Of a stretch of DNA of 48,474 bases, positions 1 to 7,575 are shown in pieces (the stretch's first letter is position 1; every line of letters begins with the position of its first letter). Below the pieces are notes generated by a model that was not told the DNA's origin, did not search any database, and worked only from the letters and a program-made list of their open reading frames with translations. Location: contig NZ_SWCN01000030.1 of NCBI RefSeq assembly GCF_005116575.1, positions 1 to 48,474 of the forward strand. The letters run 5' to 3'. The DNA comes from Desulforhopalus sp. IMCC35007 (GTDB lineage: Bacteria; Desulfobacterota; Desulfobulbia; Desulfobulbales; Desulfocapsaceae). The position numbers were made by a program, and so were the translations under genes.

Positions 1-14
1 ATCCTCCTTTTTCT

Positions 15-39
15 CGTTACAATAATATATATTGTAACG
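15..39 (-). promoter_or_regulatory. Palindromic operator before a gene lying off the left edge
   Basis: A perfect inverted repeat has 10-base arms (CGTTACAATA and its complement) around a 5-base centre. Read leftward it is followed by an AAGGAGG ribosome-binding site (plus-strand 3-9), so a minus-strand gene must start just outside the window. A TATAAT-like -10 on the minus strand lies at 78-83, and a further CGTTACA half-site at 102-108 sits near its -35 position. This looks like a repressor operator placed in the leader. The regulator and the regulated gene cannot be seen. Confidence 0.6.
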
Positions 40-568
40 ATGTTTTATGCAAGGAAAATCGTATTATTTAACACATTATTATAGGGTTACTGTATTTTCA
101 TCGTTACACAATTCCGGGAACTCAGGTTTCAAGGTACGCTGTAAATTTTTACGATTACGATCCATGCTTTTTCCTGACCTTTCGATGGCTGTTGTCTGTT
201 GTCACTGGCCAGACAATAGGTTGTCGTCCCCTCCACCACATCCTGACTGCAAAAATCACTTGACGAAACGATTGTTTAGGTGCAAATCTTTTGATAGGTT
301 TTGAGAGTATAAAAAGATGCTGCATAAGGCCTAGCTGAGCTGAAGTTTCTGCGATGATGGAGTGAAATACTTCTGGAAACTTTTCCGGTACAGCTGGTCA
401 TTGTCTGTTTACCTCTGTCTTGATGTTTTGCGAGTTGGTCGTGTTCAACGCTTGTGCTGTCGTGTTGAGCAATTTCGGATTGAAGTGAGGCAATCGTTCG
501 TTGGTTCGTGAGCACCGGACGTCATTAAAAACCGATCGGTGCAACAAAAAAACAAGGAGGGATCGGAG
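40..568. other. Intergenic region before the YeiH-like gene
   Basis: No convincing gene is present; the short open frames here lack ribosome-binding sites and family resemblance. It holds the minus-strand -10 at 78-83 and an inverted repeat TTGTCTG-N11-CAGACAA (192-198 and 210-216), possibly a regulator site for the rightward operon. I see no clear sigma-70 promoter for the operon and no recognised riboswitch. Confidence 0.5.
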
Positions 569-2317
569 ATGGCAAAAGCAGATACAAACATTGTTGTAGA
601 CCATGGCAAAAGTCAGTGGTCAGATCTTTGGACCAAGGAGGATTACCTGGCTATCTGGCTTGGATTCCTTGTTATTGCTGTTTGTCTCGTGGCCTATTTA
701 GGATTTGCACCAAAGGCGGATTTTGCCCAGAAAATTAATGCGGCAAAACAGATTCAGGCGTCGGAGACGGAAAGAGCACCTTTCAAGACAATTGCCTGGT
801 ATAAGGCTGATCAGGCGAAGGAATTGAAGGCTTCGGGTGTTACCGCCTTTGGTAAATTCATGTCCCACTGGACCAAGCACCCCGGTAATTGGAGTACCAA
901 TCCGGTCGATGCTTTTGTCCAGTCAGAATCCCGGGCAAAGGCCATGAACGATAAGGCAATGCCTGCCTATGAGGAGGCCAAGGCCAAGGCATCGGCAGCC
1001 CTTGTTGTTGCCACCCAGGCCGAAGATGCAGCAGCGGGCAGCTCCTTTCAGGACCAGGCTCTTAATGATGAGGCGATAGCAAAAATATCTGATTGGCGGG
1101 CGGCTGAAAAAAAAGTTGCCTCGGCAAAGAAAAAGGTAGGCAATAAAGCGTACAATTATATTCCAACTCTGATTGTGCTGTGCTTTTTTATGATCGTCTT
1201 TTTCGGTTGCGGCGTTTTTATGATGGGGGAGAGTTTTACAGGGTTTGCCAAGGGGTTTGTGGTCGTTTTTCTGGTTTCAGTCCTCGCCTACCTGCTTGGT
1301 GGACAGGCGATATCCAAACAGTATGGTTTTGGTGCCGAGGCCTGGGGTGTTCTGCTGGGTATGATTATTGCCAATTCAATCGGTACTCCGAAGTTTGCCC
1401 TTCCCGCCTGTAAGGTTGAATTCTTCATTAAAACAGGTCTTGTCCTGCTTGGAGCGGAAGTACTGTTCAGCAAAATTATGTCGATTGGTATTCCCGGTAT
1501 CTTTGTTGCCTGGGTTGTTACTCCGGTCGTTCTCATTACGACCTATATCCTGGGGCAGAAGGTTATAAAGATGCCTTCCAAGACACTCAACATAGTAATC
1601 TCTGCTGATATGTCTGTTTGTGGTACATCCGCTGCAATTGCAACTGCTGCAGCGTGCCGGGCAAAAAAGGAAGAGCTGACCCTCTCTATTGGTTTATCAC
1701 TGGTTTTCACCGCAATCATGATGATTGCCATGCCAGCCTTTATTAAAGCCGTTGGTATGCCCGAAATTCTTGGCGGCGCCTGGATGGGCGGCACCATTGA
1801 CGCCACAGGGGCCGTTGCTGCAGCGGGTGCTTTTCTTGGGGATAAAGCTCTTTATGTCGCGGCAACCATAAAAATGATTCAGAACGTCATGATTGGTGTA
1901 ACCGCCTTCTGTGTAGCCTTGTACTGGTGTATGAAAGTGGAACAGGACGGCACAGAGAAAAGAACCGTGGGCGTTGGTGAAATCTGGCACCGTTTTCCAA
2001 AATTCGTTATTGGCTTTCTTGCGGCATCTATTCTGTTTTCATTTCTTGACAGTAGTATGGGGCAGGACATGAGCAGTGCCCTGATTGATCAGGGTGCGGT
2101 TCGTGGTGGTACACGGCTGTTGCGCGGCTGGTTTTTTGCCTTGTCGTTTGCTGCAATCGGTCTTTCCACCAACTTCCGGGAGCTCGCTCAATACTTCAAA
2201 GGCGGTAAGCCGCTGATCCTCTATGTCTGTGGTCAGTCCCTCAATCTGGCACTCACCCTGACTATGGCCTATATCATGTTTTACCTGGTGTTCCCTGAGA
2301 TCACCGCGAAAATATAA
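569..2317 (+). CDS. YeiH-family putative sulfate exporter, long form
   Basis: An integral inner-membrane transporter of the UPF0324/YeiH group, annotated as putative sulfate exporters; the substrate is inferred from the family. The ATG at 569 has AAGGAGG eight bases upstream and is preferred to a non-ATG start at 539. The 582-residue product is much longer than the roughly 340 residues usual for YeiH. A first membrane segment at about 26-46 is followed by an Ala/Lys/Glu-rich, probably helical insert of about 150 residues (47-195). The multi-helix YeiH core then runs to the C-terminus, with family-like stretches such as NSIGTPKFALP, SADMSVCGTSAAIA and GGTIDATGAVAAAGA. Two small membrane-protein genes follow on the same strand and probably form an operon with it. 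Export of sulfate or a related oxyanion would suit a sulfur-metabolising cell, but that is inference. Confidence 0.85.
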   Translation: MAKADTNIVVDHGKSQWSDLWTKEDYLAIWLGFLVIAVCLVAYLGFAPKADFAQKINAAKQIQASETERAPFKTIAWYKADQAKELKASGVTAFGKFMSHWTKHPGNWSTNPVDAFVQSESRAKAMNDKAMPAYEEAKAKASAALVVATQAEDAAAGSSFQDQALNDEAIAKISDWRAAEKKVASAKKKVGNKAYNYIPTLIVLCFFMIVFFGCGVFMMGESFTGFAKGFVVVFLVSVLAYLLGGQAISKQYGFGAEAWGVLLGMIIANSIGTPKFALPACKVEFFIKTGLVLLGAEVLFSKIMSIGIPGIFVAWVVTPVVLITTYILGQKVIKMPSKTLNIVISADMSVCGTSAAIATAAACRAKKEELTLSIGLSLVFTAIMMIAMPAFIKAVGMPEILGGAWMGGTIDATGAVAAAGAFLGDKALYVAATIKMIQNVMIGVTAFCVALYWCMKVEQDGTEKRTVGVGEIWHRFPKFVIGFLAASILFSFLDSSMGQDMSSALIDQGAVRGGTRLLRGWFFALSFAAIGLSTNFRELAQYFKGGKPLILYVCGQSLNLALTLTMAYIMFYLVFPEITAKI

Positions 2318-2372
2318 TTCTACAAGGAGCCGACCCGGGGATGGTTTTTCTCCCCGGGAGGTGAGTGAAATT

Positions 2373-2642
2373 ATGGAAGCGCTCGTCGAAAAAAGTCTAT
2401 TGTACCGATTAAGTGGTTTTACTGTTCTCCTTGGTGGTGCCTTGCTGTTTGTCTACGCTTTTCTACCTTTTCTCACCAACTCATTTCCCATCCTGAGTCA
2501 GATGTCTTCATATCTTGATGACAACGGAATTGATCCCAGTCGTTACTATTATACAGATGTGGAACAGGTAAAAGAGGCTGAGCTGTATCTTGAGACAGTT
2601 CTTAATGCCAAAGATACAAGGTCATATCGTCCGTCACCCTGA
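2373..2642 (+). CDS. Small single-span membrane protein, unknown
   Basis: An 89-residue protein that I do not recognise. The ATG at 2373 has GGGAGGTGAG about nine bases upstream; an in-frame GTG at 2361 would give a slightly longer form but overlaps that ribosome-binding site. A hydrophobic segment spans roughly residues 14-38, followed by a polar tail rich in Tyr, Asp and Glu that ends RSYRPSP. It starts 55 bases after the YeiH-like transporter and is followed by another small membrane protein, so a role as accessory subunit or assembly factor of the transporter is plausible. There is no catalytic motif. Confidence 0.6.
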   Translation: MEALVEKSLLYRLSGFTVLLGGALLFVYAFLPFLTNSFPILSQMSSYLDDNGIDPSRYYYTDVEQVKEAELYLETVLNAKDTRSYRPSP

Positions 2643-2716
2643 GTGGAAATGAAAGTGGGACTTTGCCTGCGATATAATCAGGCGGAATTACAACTTTGAC
2701 AAGTGGTAGAGTGACT

Positions 2717-3307
2717 ATGAGCAACCTCTCCATGGATGAGAAAAAAAGACAGATTGTCGACAACGAAGAAATAATGGCCAGGCAGCTTGCCCGAACGGTA
2801 ATTGAAAAACCAGTTCCCTCTGTCTGGATGATACTGATCCCTGTGTTTTTTGTGTATTACGCGTATAAGATCAAACAATACTCCAATGGACTGCAAGAAT
2901 TCACAGACAATTATCTCGTCTCCAGGCGTCGTGCTCTGGATACAGCTTTTGACGCTCTACAAAACAGAAAATCGCCGGATCTCGATCAGCTGGTGGCGTT
3001 GGCCGATACTCTCCCAGCAACGGCAATACCCTTATACCGTGATTGGATGTCTCTTTTGGTTGACCACTACTGTTCATTGTTACAGGCCTCTGGAAAAAGC
3101 CATGCAGAACGTTTACGAGCCTATTACCAGAATAAATCGAGTTATTTATTGTTTTGCAATCAGTTGAATAAAAAAGAAAAAGCCTTCAATGTTGCCTTAA
3201 TGCCGACAATAGAGGGAGATATGCAGGACATTACCTATATTCTGGAAAAGATGGAGCAGGGTGTCGTAAATCTTCGCCGCAGGGAAGTGGATGAGGTTTT
3301 TTCTTGA
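2717..3307 (+). CDS. Membrane-anchored hypothetical protein
   Basis: A 196-residue protein of unknown function. The start is taken at ATG 2717; TTG 2696 and GTG 2711 are in-frame alternatives and none has a strong ribosome-binding site. A charged N-terminal stretch of about 33 residues precedes one hydrophobic segment at about 34-53 (PSVWMILIPVFFVYYAYKI). A largely helical soluble domain of about 140 residues with many Leu, Arg, Lys and Glu follows. It lies 74 bases after the preceding small membrane-protein gene, third in a likely operon with the YeiH-like transporter. The pattern suggests a cytoplasmic domain tethered to the membrane. Confidence 0.65.
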   Translation: MSNLSMDEKKRQIVDNEEIMARQLARTVIEKPVPSVWMILIPVFFVYYAYKIKQYSNGLQEFTDNYLVSRRRALDTAFDALQNRKSPDLDQLVALADTLPATAIPLYRDWMSLLVDHYCSLLQASGKSHAERLRAYYQNKSSYLLFCNQLNKKEKAFNVALMPTIEGDMQDITYILEKMEQGVVNLRRREVDEVFS

Positions 3308-3462
3308 ATAACGGCCTGGCCTGCATTTTCTGGTGGGGTGTCCCTGGCAGATAACGACGCTTCATCTGCAATAGATGATGTTGTGAATGCCTGGGCGAAT
3401 ATCGCAGTATCAAGAAAAGCATAGCAGTGTGCAACGGATGCAGCCGGAGTGAATTATATATA

Positions 3463-4413
3463 TCAGTTTTTCTCTTTCTTGACGACGATTTCATCGACGG
3501 TAATGTCCAGATCCTCAATGATGATACCCGTATAACGCTGGATTGTGTCACAGATATACCTGCTCAGTTTGTCGAGTCCGCCGGTCAGGGTTTTACCATA
3601 GCTCACAATAATACGCAGAGAGATAGAGTATCCAGATCGTAAAACCTTAATCCTGATCTTTTTCACCTGAATTTCATCGTCGTATTCATCAATACAGTGC
3701 AGGATCATCTGGGTAAGGGCTGCCTCGGTGATGGTAACCCTGCCACCGGATGTGACCTCCTGATGAAAATCCGGCTGGACGATGGATTTTTCAAAAAACT
3801 TGGATTTTTTTTCGCCGTCTTTGCGTTTATCACCGCTAAAAAAAATACGGATCGAATCAGAGAGGATCTGCGCGTAGTCCCTTTTTACTTCAATGGCGGG
3901 AACAGGGATAACATGTTTGCCTTCTTCAAAACGGGATTTAATGGCAGCCTCGATATCCTCCTTGCTGGCGATTTCTTCAATTTGGATAATCTGGCTGATA
4001 GGTGGCAAATCCAATTGGCTGGCCAGTTTTTCAACCATTTTACTGGATGTCCCCAGCAGAAGGATCTTTTTTACTTTTCGCTCACGCAAAACTTTGGTGA
4101 CTTTTTCCAGCTGTTTCGGGTCAAGAAAGAGCGCAGTTTTAATAGCGCTTACATAGAGTTTTTCCTGTTTTGCGGACCTTCCCGCTAGAATGGTATCGCC
4201 GAAAATAAGCAGGCCGTCGTCAATAATGTATGGGATACCGAGCTTTTCCGCGAGAAGTTTGGCTCGGAAACTTTTTCCTGTACCGCTTTTCCCGACAAGG
4301 GCGTAGACGGTAATACCCTTTAGCCTCCCTTTGACTCTACCCAGAAAATTGTAAATTTCTTTTCCTGTCAGGTAAACCCATTGATTCTCGTTACTGTTTT
4401 TTGTCGCCGTCAT
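3463..4413 (-). CDS. P-loop NTPase fused to an Asp23/Gls24-like domain
   Basis: A cytoplasmic nucleotide-binding protein of 316 residues. Walker A is GKSGTGKS at 41-48, followed by LLAEKLGIPYIIDDG as in kinase-like P-loop proteins. A stretch at 116-121 (KILLLGTS) may be a strand of the same fold, although no clear Walker B Asp-Glu is visible. Residues about 220-312 resemble the Asp23/Gls24 (Alx-shock) domain: the GGRVTITEAAL start, alternating strands, a SYGKTLTGGLDKL stretch and a final DLDITVDEIV strand. Asp23 proteins are mostly known from Gram-positive bacteria, so the fusion is unusual. The gene stands alone on the minus strand, convergent with the preceding operon. Its start has only a weak ribosome-binding site. 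Function unknown; the domain reading is moderately sure. Confidence 0.75.
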   Translation of the reverse strand: MTATKNSNENQWVYLTGKEIYNFLGRVKGRLKGITVYALVGKSGTGKSFRAKLLAEKLGIPYIIDDGLLIFGDTILAGRSAKQEKLYVSAIKTALFLDPKQLEKVTKVLRERKVKKILLLGTSSKMVEKLASQLDLPPISQIIQIEEIASKEDIEAAIKSRFEEGKHVIPVPAIEVKRDYAQILSDSIRIFFSGDKRKDGEKKSKFFEKSIVQPDFHQEVTSGGRVTITEAALTQMILHCIDEYDDEIQVKKIRIKVLRSGYSISLRIIVSYGKTLTGGLDKLSRYICDTIQRYTGIIIEDLDITVDEIVVKKEKN

Positions 4414-5040
4414 TATTGCTCGTACTAAAAAATTATAACCAACTGTAAATAATCAGAGAAATATTTACTCGAAGAGGAGCTTTTCTTGTCAGAAAACCAT
4501 ATTTTTATACTATTTTTCAAGATGAAAGTAATCTCAGCCACTTCTTAACCTACCTGTAATTTCGACTATGTTCCAGTGAAATTATGAGTCTTGCCAAAAG
4601 GTCTGGCTATGAACCTGTATATTGCTCAATTAAAAGGTTTCAGGTGGGCGGCTGAACATAGTTTGGTCTCATTGCTTGTACGTTTGAAGCGATGACTCGG
4701 CTGCGAGAAAATTATGGGAACAGACCGATCCATATAAAAATGTGTACAAAAAACATTTGAAATTGCATCTGTAGTATACAGATTTGCTGTTTGTCGCATT
4801 ACCACCCGAGAATTGCCCTGGCGGATTACAATAATGCTGGATAAACCCGATACACCTGTTTATGCTGTGAGTGCAAAGAGATGGTGTGATTGGGCATGAG
4901 GCCCTGCGAATGCGCGATTATCCGTTGTGCAGGGTCTACGTATGACCTTTATCAATGGATGTAACTCACTCACAGGAATACCTAAAGAGACAGGATTTGT
5001 CTTTCCAGGCATAATTTACAAGAGAAAAGGAGTTGGAGTA
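4414..5040. other. Non-coding gap between divergent genes
   Basis: No gene found. It should hold the promoters of the leftward P-loop gene and the rightward DUF808 gene. A long-loop inverted repeat CCCTGC/GCAGGG (4902-4907 and 4929-4934) is the only structure seen. In-frame codons upstream of 5041 extend the DUF808 frame back to 4927, but they lack a ribosome-binding site and read unlike protein. Confidence 0.4.
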
Positions 5041-5919
5041 ATGACGGGTGGTATCTTCGCTGTTCTTGATGATATAGCAGTGTTGCTCGATGATGTAGCA
5101 GTAATGAGCAAAGTGGCCGCAAAAAAAACAGCAGGTATATTAGGCGATGACCTGGCGGTCAATGCAGAAAAGGCGACAGGTTTTCAGGCATCGAGGGAAT
5201 TACCTGTGCTCTGGGCTATCACCAAAGGTTCTTTTGTCAATAAACTCATAATCTTGCCCCTGGCCTTTTTATTGAGTGCTTATGCCTCGTGGCTGGTTAT
5301 CCCTATCCTGCTTCTTGGTGGGGCATATCTGAGCTATGAGGGGGTGGAAAAGATCTACCACATGGCATCACATAAATCTCATGGTAAACCTGCGGTAAAA
5401 AAGGTGCATAGTCAGGCAGAACTGCTGAAAATAGAGGCGACAAAAATAAAATCTGCAATACGAACGGATTTTATTCTCTCCATTGAAATTGTGATGATCG
5501 CCTTGGGTACGGTAATGACTCAGAAGTTTATGGTGCAGGTTGTTGTTGTGAGTTTTATTGCGGTTTTGGCCACGATTGGAGTCTACGGCGTCGTGGCATT
5601 GCTTGTTCGTATGGATGATATGGGATTGTATATGACCAGGCGTGCGGGGCAAGGTGTAGGGGTCTGGGCGAAGATGCTCGACGGGGCAGGGCGACTGCTG
5701 ATTGCATCACTTCCCTGGGTTATTCGTATCTTAGGGGTTATTGGTACCATTGCCATGTTGATGGTTGGAGGCGGTATGTTTACCCATAATATTGAGGTCG
5801 TCCACCACGCACTTTCGTTTCTGCCATCTTTGCTTGCCACTCTGCTCTGTGGTTTGGTCGTAGGCAGTGTGCTTGTTGGGTCACAGCTCATTTTTCAGCG
5901 ATTCCGTCATAAGGAGTAA
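5041..5919 (+). CDS. DUF808 (YedI-type) inner-membrane protein
   Basis: A 292-residue polytopic inner-membrane protein of the DUF808 family, to which E. coli YedI belongs; no biochemical role is established. The start at ATG 5041 is set by AAAGGAG at 5026-5032 and by the family-typical opening GGIFAVLDDIAVLLDDVAVMSK. The hallmark KKTAGILGDDLAVNAEKA follows, then hydrophobic segments at about 75-100, 145-190 and 230-285. Its stop codon overlaps the AAGGAG of moeA, so the two are almost certainly co-transcribed. The pairing with moeA may be only positional. Confidence 0.88.
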   Translation: MTGGIFAVLDDIAVLLDDVAVMSKVAAKKTAGILGDDLAVNAEKATGFQASRELPVLWAITKGSFVNKLIILPLAFLLSAYASWLVIPILLLGGAYLSYEGVEKIYHMASHKSHGKPAVKKVHSQAELLKIEATKIKSAIRTDFILSIEIVMIALGTVMTQKFMVQVVVVSFIAVLATIGVYGVVALLVRMDDMGLYMTRRAGQGVGVWAKMLDGAGRLLIASLPWVIRILGVIGTIAMLMVGGGMFTHNIEVVHHALSFLPSLLATLLCGLVVGSVLVGSQLIFQRFRHKE

Positions 5920-5924
5920 AGTGT

Positions 5925-7139
5925 ATGATCTCTCTTGAAGAGGCGCACCGCCTTATTGGTTCCTTACCGGCCCTGACGCCTGTTGCTACACCACTGGCAA
6001 TGGCGCTTGGGCATGTCTGTTCCGAGGATGTTTACGCCGTATCGAACTGCCCCAGTGTGGCTTCCTCGCTCAAGGATGGTTTTGCGGTGTTTGCCAGTGA
6101 CATTGATCATGCTTCACCATCAGCGCCGGTTGTCCTGTCTGTTATTGGTTCACTGGTTGCAGGCGATGAGAGCGGGCCCGTTGAAGTGACTTCCGGAAAG
6201 GCGGTACGAATCATGACCGGTGCTCCGATTCCGCCTGGCGCGACTTCAGTTGTCGCGGCTGAGTTTACAAGAGAAGGTCAGAATGATGTGGCAGTTACAG
6301 CAGATGCAGGCGTTGGTAGAAACATCCTTTCCAAGGGAAGTGACATAACAAAAGGACAACGTATCCTTAAAAAAGGAACCATCATAAGTCCTGGCCATCT
6401 CGGTTTGCTGGCCTCTGCTGGTGTTGGGGAGCTTCTGTGCCACCCCTTTCCAAGAGTGGCTATCGCAGCGACAGGGAGTGAACTGGTCTGGCCGGGTGAT
6501 GTTATCGGTCCCGGCAAAGTTGCTGCAAGCAATATGGTGACAGCTGGCGCTGAGCTTCTACGGCTTGGAATAGACGCCTCATCCTGTATTCTTCGTGATA
6601 ACCTTGATCGGTTAGAAGAGCGGTTTGGAGAGCTGGTTAAAGAGGCTGATCTTCTTATCACCTGTGGAGGAGTTCTTGATGGCGATAAGGACCTTACCAT
6701 GAAGGCAATGGAGAGGCTTGGTATGGAAAAGATTTTTCACAGGGTCCGGATAGGTCCAGGTAAAGGTGCCTGTCTGGGACGCCTTGGTAATACCATCGTC
6801 TTTAATCTTCCAGGCGGTCCGCCATCCAATCACGTTGCTCTGGTACTTCTGGCCCTTCCGGGCTGTCGCCGTCTTATGGGTATCGAGAACTGTTTTCCGC
6901 AAAAGCGGAAGGTTGCTGTGGGGAAAAGTTTGAAAGGCCAGAAAAATTGGACACAGTTGACGTATTGCAGGGTGCGCTATGAGGGCGACCAGCTGATCGC
7001 CTCCCTGTTGCCTGAGTCCGGTCGTCTTGAACGTATTGGTGAAGCCAACGCTCTTGCGGAACTACCTGAGGGTTGCGAGATGATTGAAGCCGGAAGCTAC
7101 GCCAGTACCTGGATTCTTGCCCCGGAGCAGGTGCTGTAA
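5925..7139 (+). CDS. moeA: Molybdopterin molybdenumtransferase MoeA
   Basis: MoeA catalyses insertion of molybdate (or tungstate in related enzymes) into adenylylated molybdopterin in the cytoplasm. The 404-residue length is normal. Visible family features are the DGFAV motif near residue 51, RIMTGAPIPPGA in domain III, TGSEL, the MPT-binding-fold stretch TCGGVLDGDKDLT, and FNLPGGPPS. Two variations stand out: the usual SAMDGYAV reads SSLKDGFAV, and GGVSVG reads GGVLDG, but the aspartates thought to matter are kept. The ATG at 5925 follows AAGGAG at 5911-5916, overlapping the DUF808 stop. The tungsten-type aldehyde oxidoreductase about 5.6 kb downstream would be one consumer of the cofactor. 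Confidence 0.93.
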   Translation: MISLEEAHRLIGSLPALTPVATPLAMALGHVCSEDVYAVSNCPSVASSLKDGFAVFASDIDHASPSAPVVLSVIGSLVAGDESGPVEVTSGKAVRIMTGAPIPPGATSVVAAEFTREGQNDVAVTADAGVGRNILSKGSDITKGQRILKKGTIISPGHLGLLASAGVGELLCHPFPRVAIAATGSELVWPGDVIGPGKVAASNMVTAGAELLRLGIDASSCILRDNLDRLEERFGELVKEADLLITCGGVLDGDKDLTMKAMERLGMEKIFHRVRIGPGKGACLGRLGNTIVFNLPGGPPSNHVALVLLALPGCRRLMGIENCFPQKRKVAVGKSLKGQKNWTQLTYCRVRYEGDQLIASLLPESGRLERIGEANALAELPEGCEMIEAGSYASTWILAPEQVL

Positions 7140-7287
7140 AAATTGAGATAGGTCTTTTGACTATACGGAAGCATAGGAGTTGTAATCCATCGAATCATTA
7201 TTATTTTATGTGTATATGCCTAAAACAAAAGGTGGAACCCACAGTGCACCATGTAGGTGTGCTGAAATTAAAGATATGAGGATAGCG

Positions 7288-7491
7288 ATGGTACAAAAAG
7301 ATGGAACGGGGTGTAATAGACCTGATTGTGGGAATACCCAGGTGGAACAGCAGAAAAATGGAGCGAATACTTCTCCAACTCGTCCAGGCCGAGGGTTAGG
7401 TCAGGGTGGAGGTGTCGGTCGACGTGATGGTAGTGGCGGCGGCAAGGGACGAGGTGGTGGAGGTTGTGGCGGTCGGCGTAATTCAAAATAA
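7288..7491 (+). CDS. Small Gly/Cys-rich protein
   Basis: A 67-residue protein beginning MVQKDGTGCNRPDCG and ending in Gly/Arg repeats (GGGKGRGGGGCGGRR). The ATG at 7288 has TGAGGA five bases before it; ATG 7276 is an in-frame alternative. The DGTG start and PGRGLGQGGG run recall the short DUF5320-type proteins often encoded beside NifX/MTH1175-like genes, but the match is loose. Three cysteines could bind metal. It lies 148 bases after moeA and may be on a separate transcript. Confidence 0.5.
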   Translation: MVQKDGTGCNRPDCGNTQVEQQKNGANTSPTRPGRGLGQGGGVGRRDGSGGGKGRGGGGCGGRRNSK

Positions 7492-7575
7492 CATATACTT
7501 GAATAAGTCACCCCTTTGGAGCAGGATGTCAGCTTCCTCAGGGGTGAGTGAAAATTGCGATAGCCTTACGTTACA

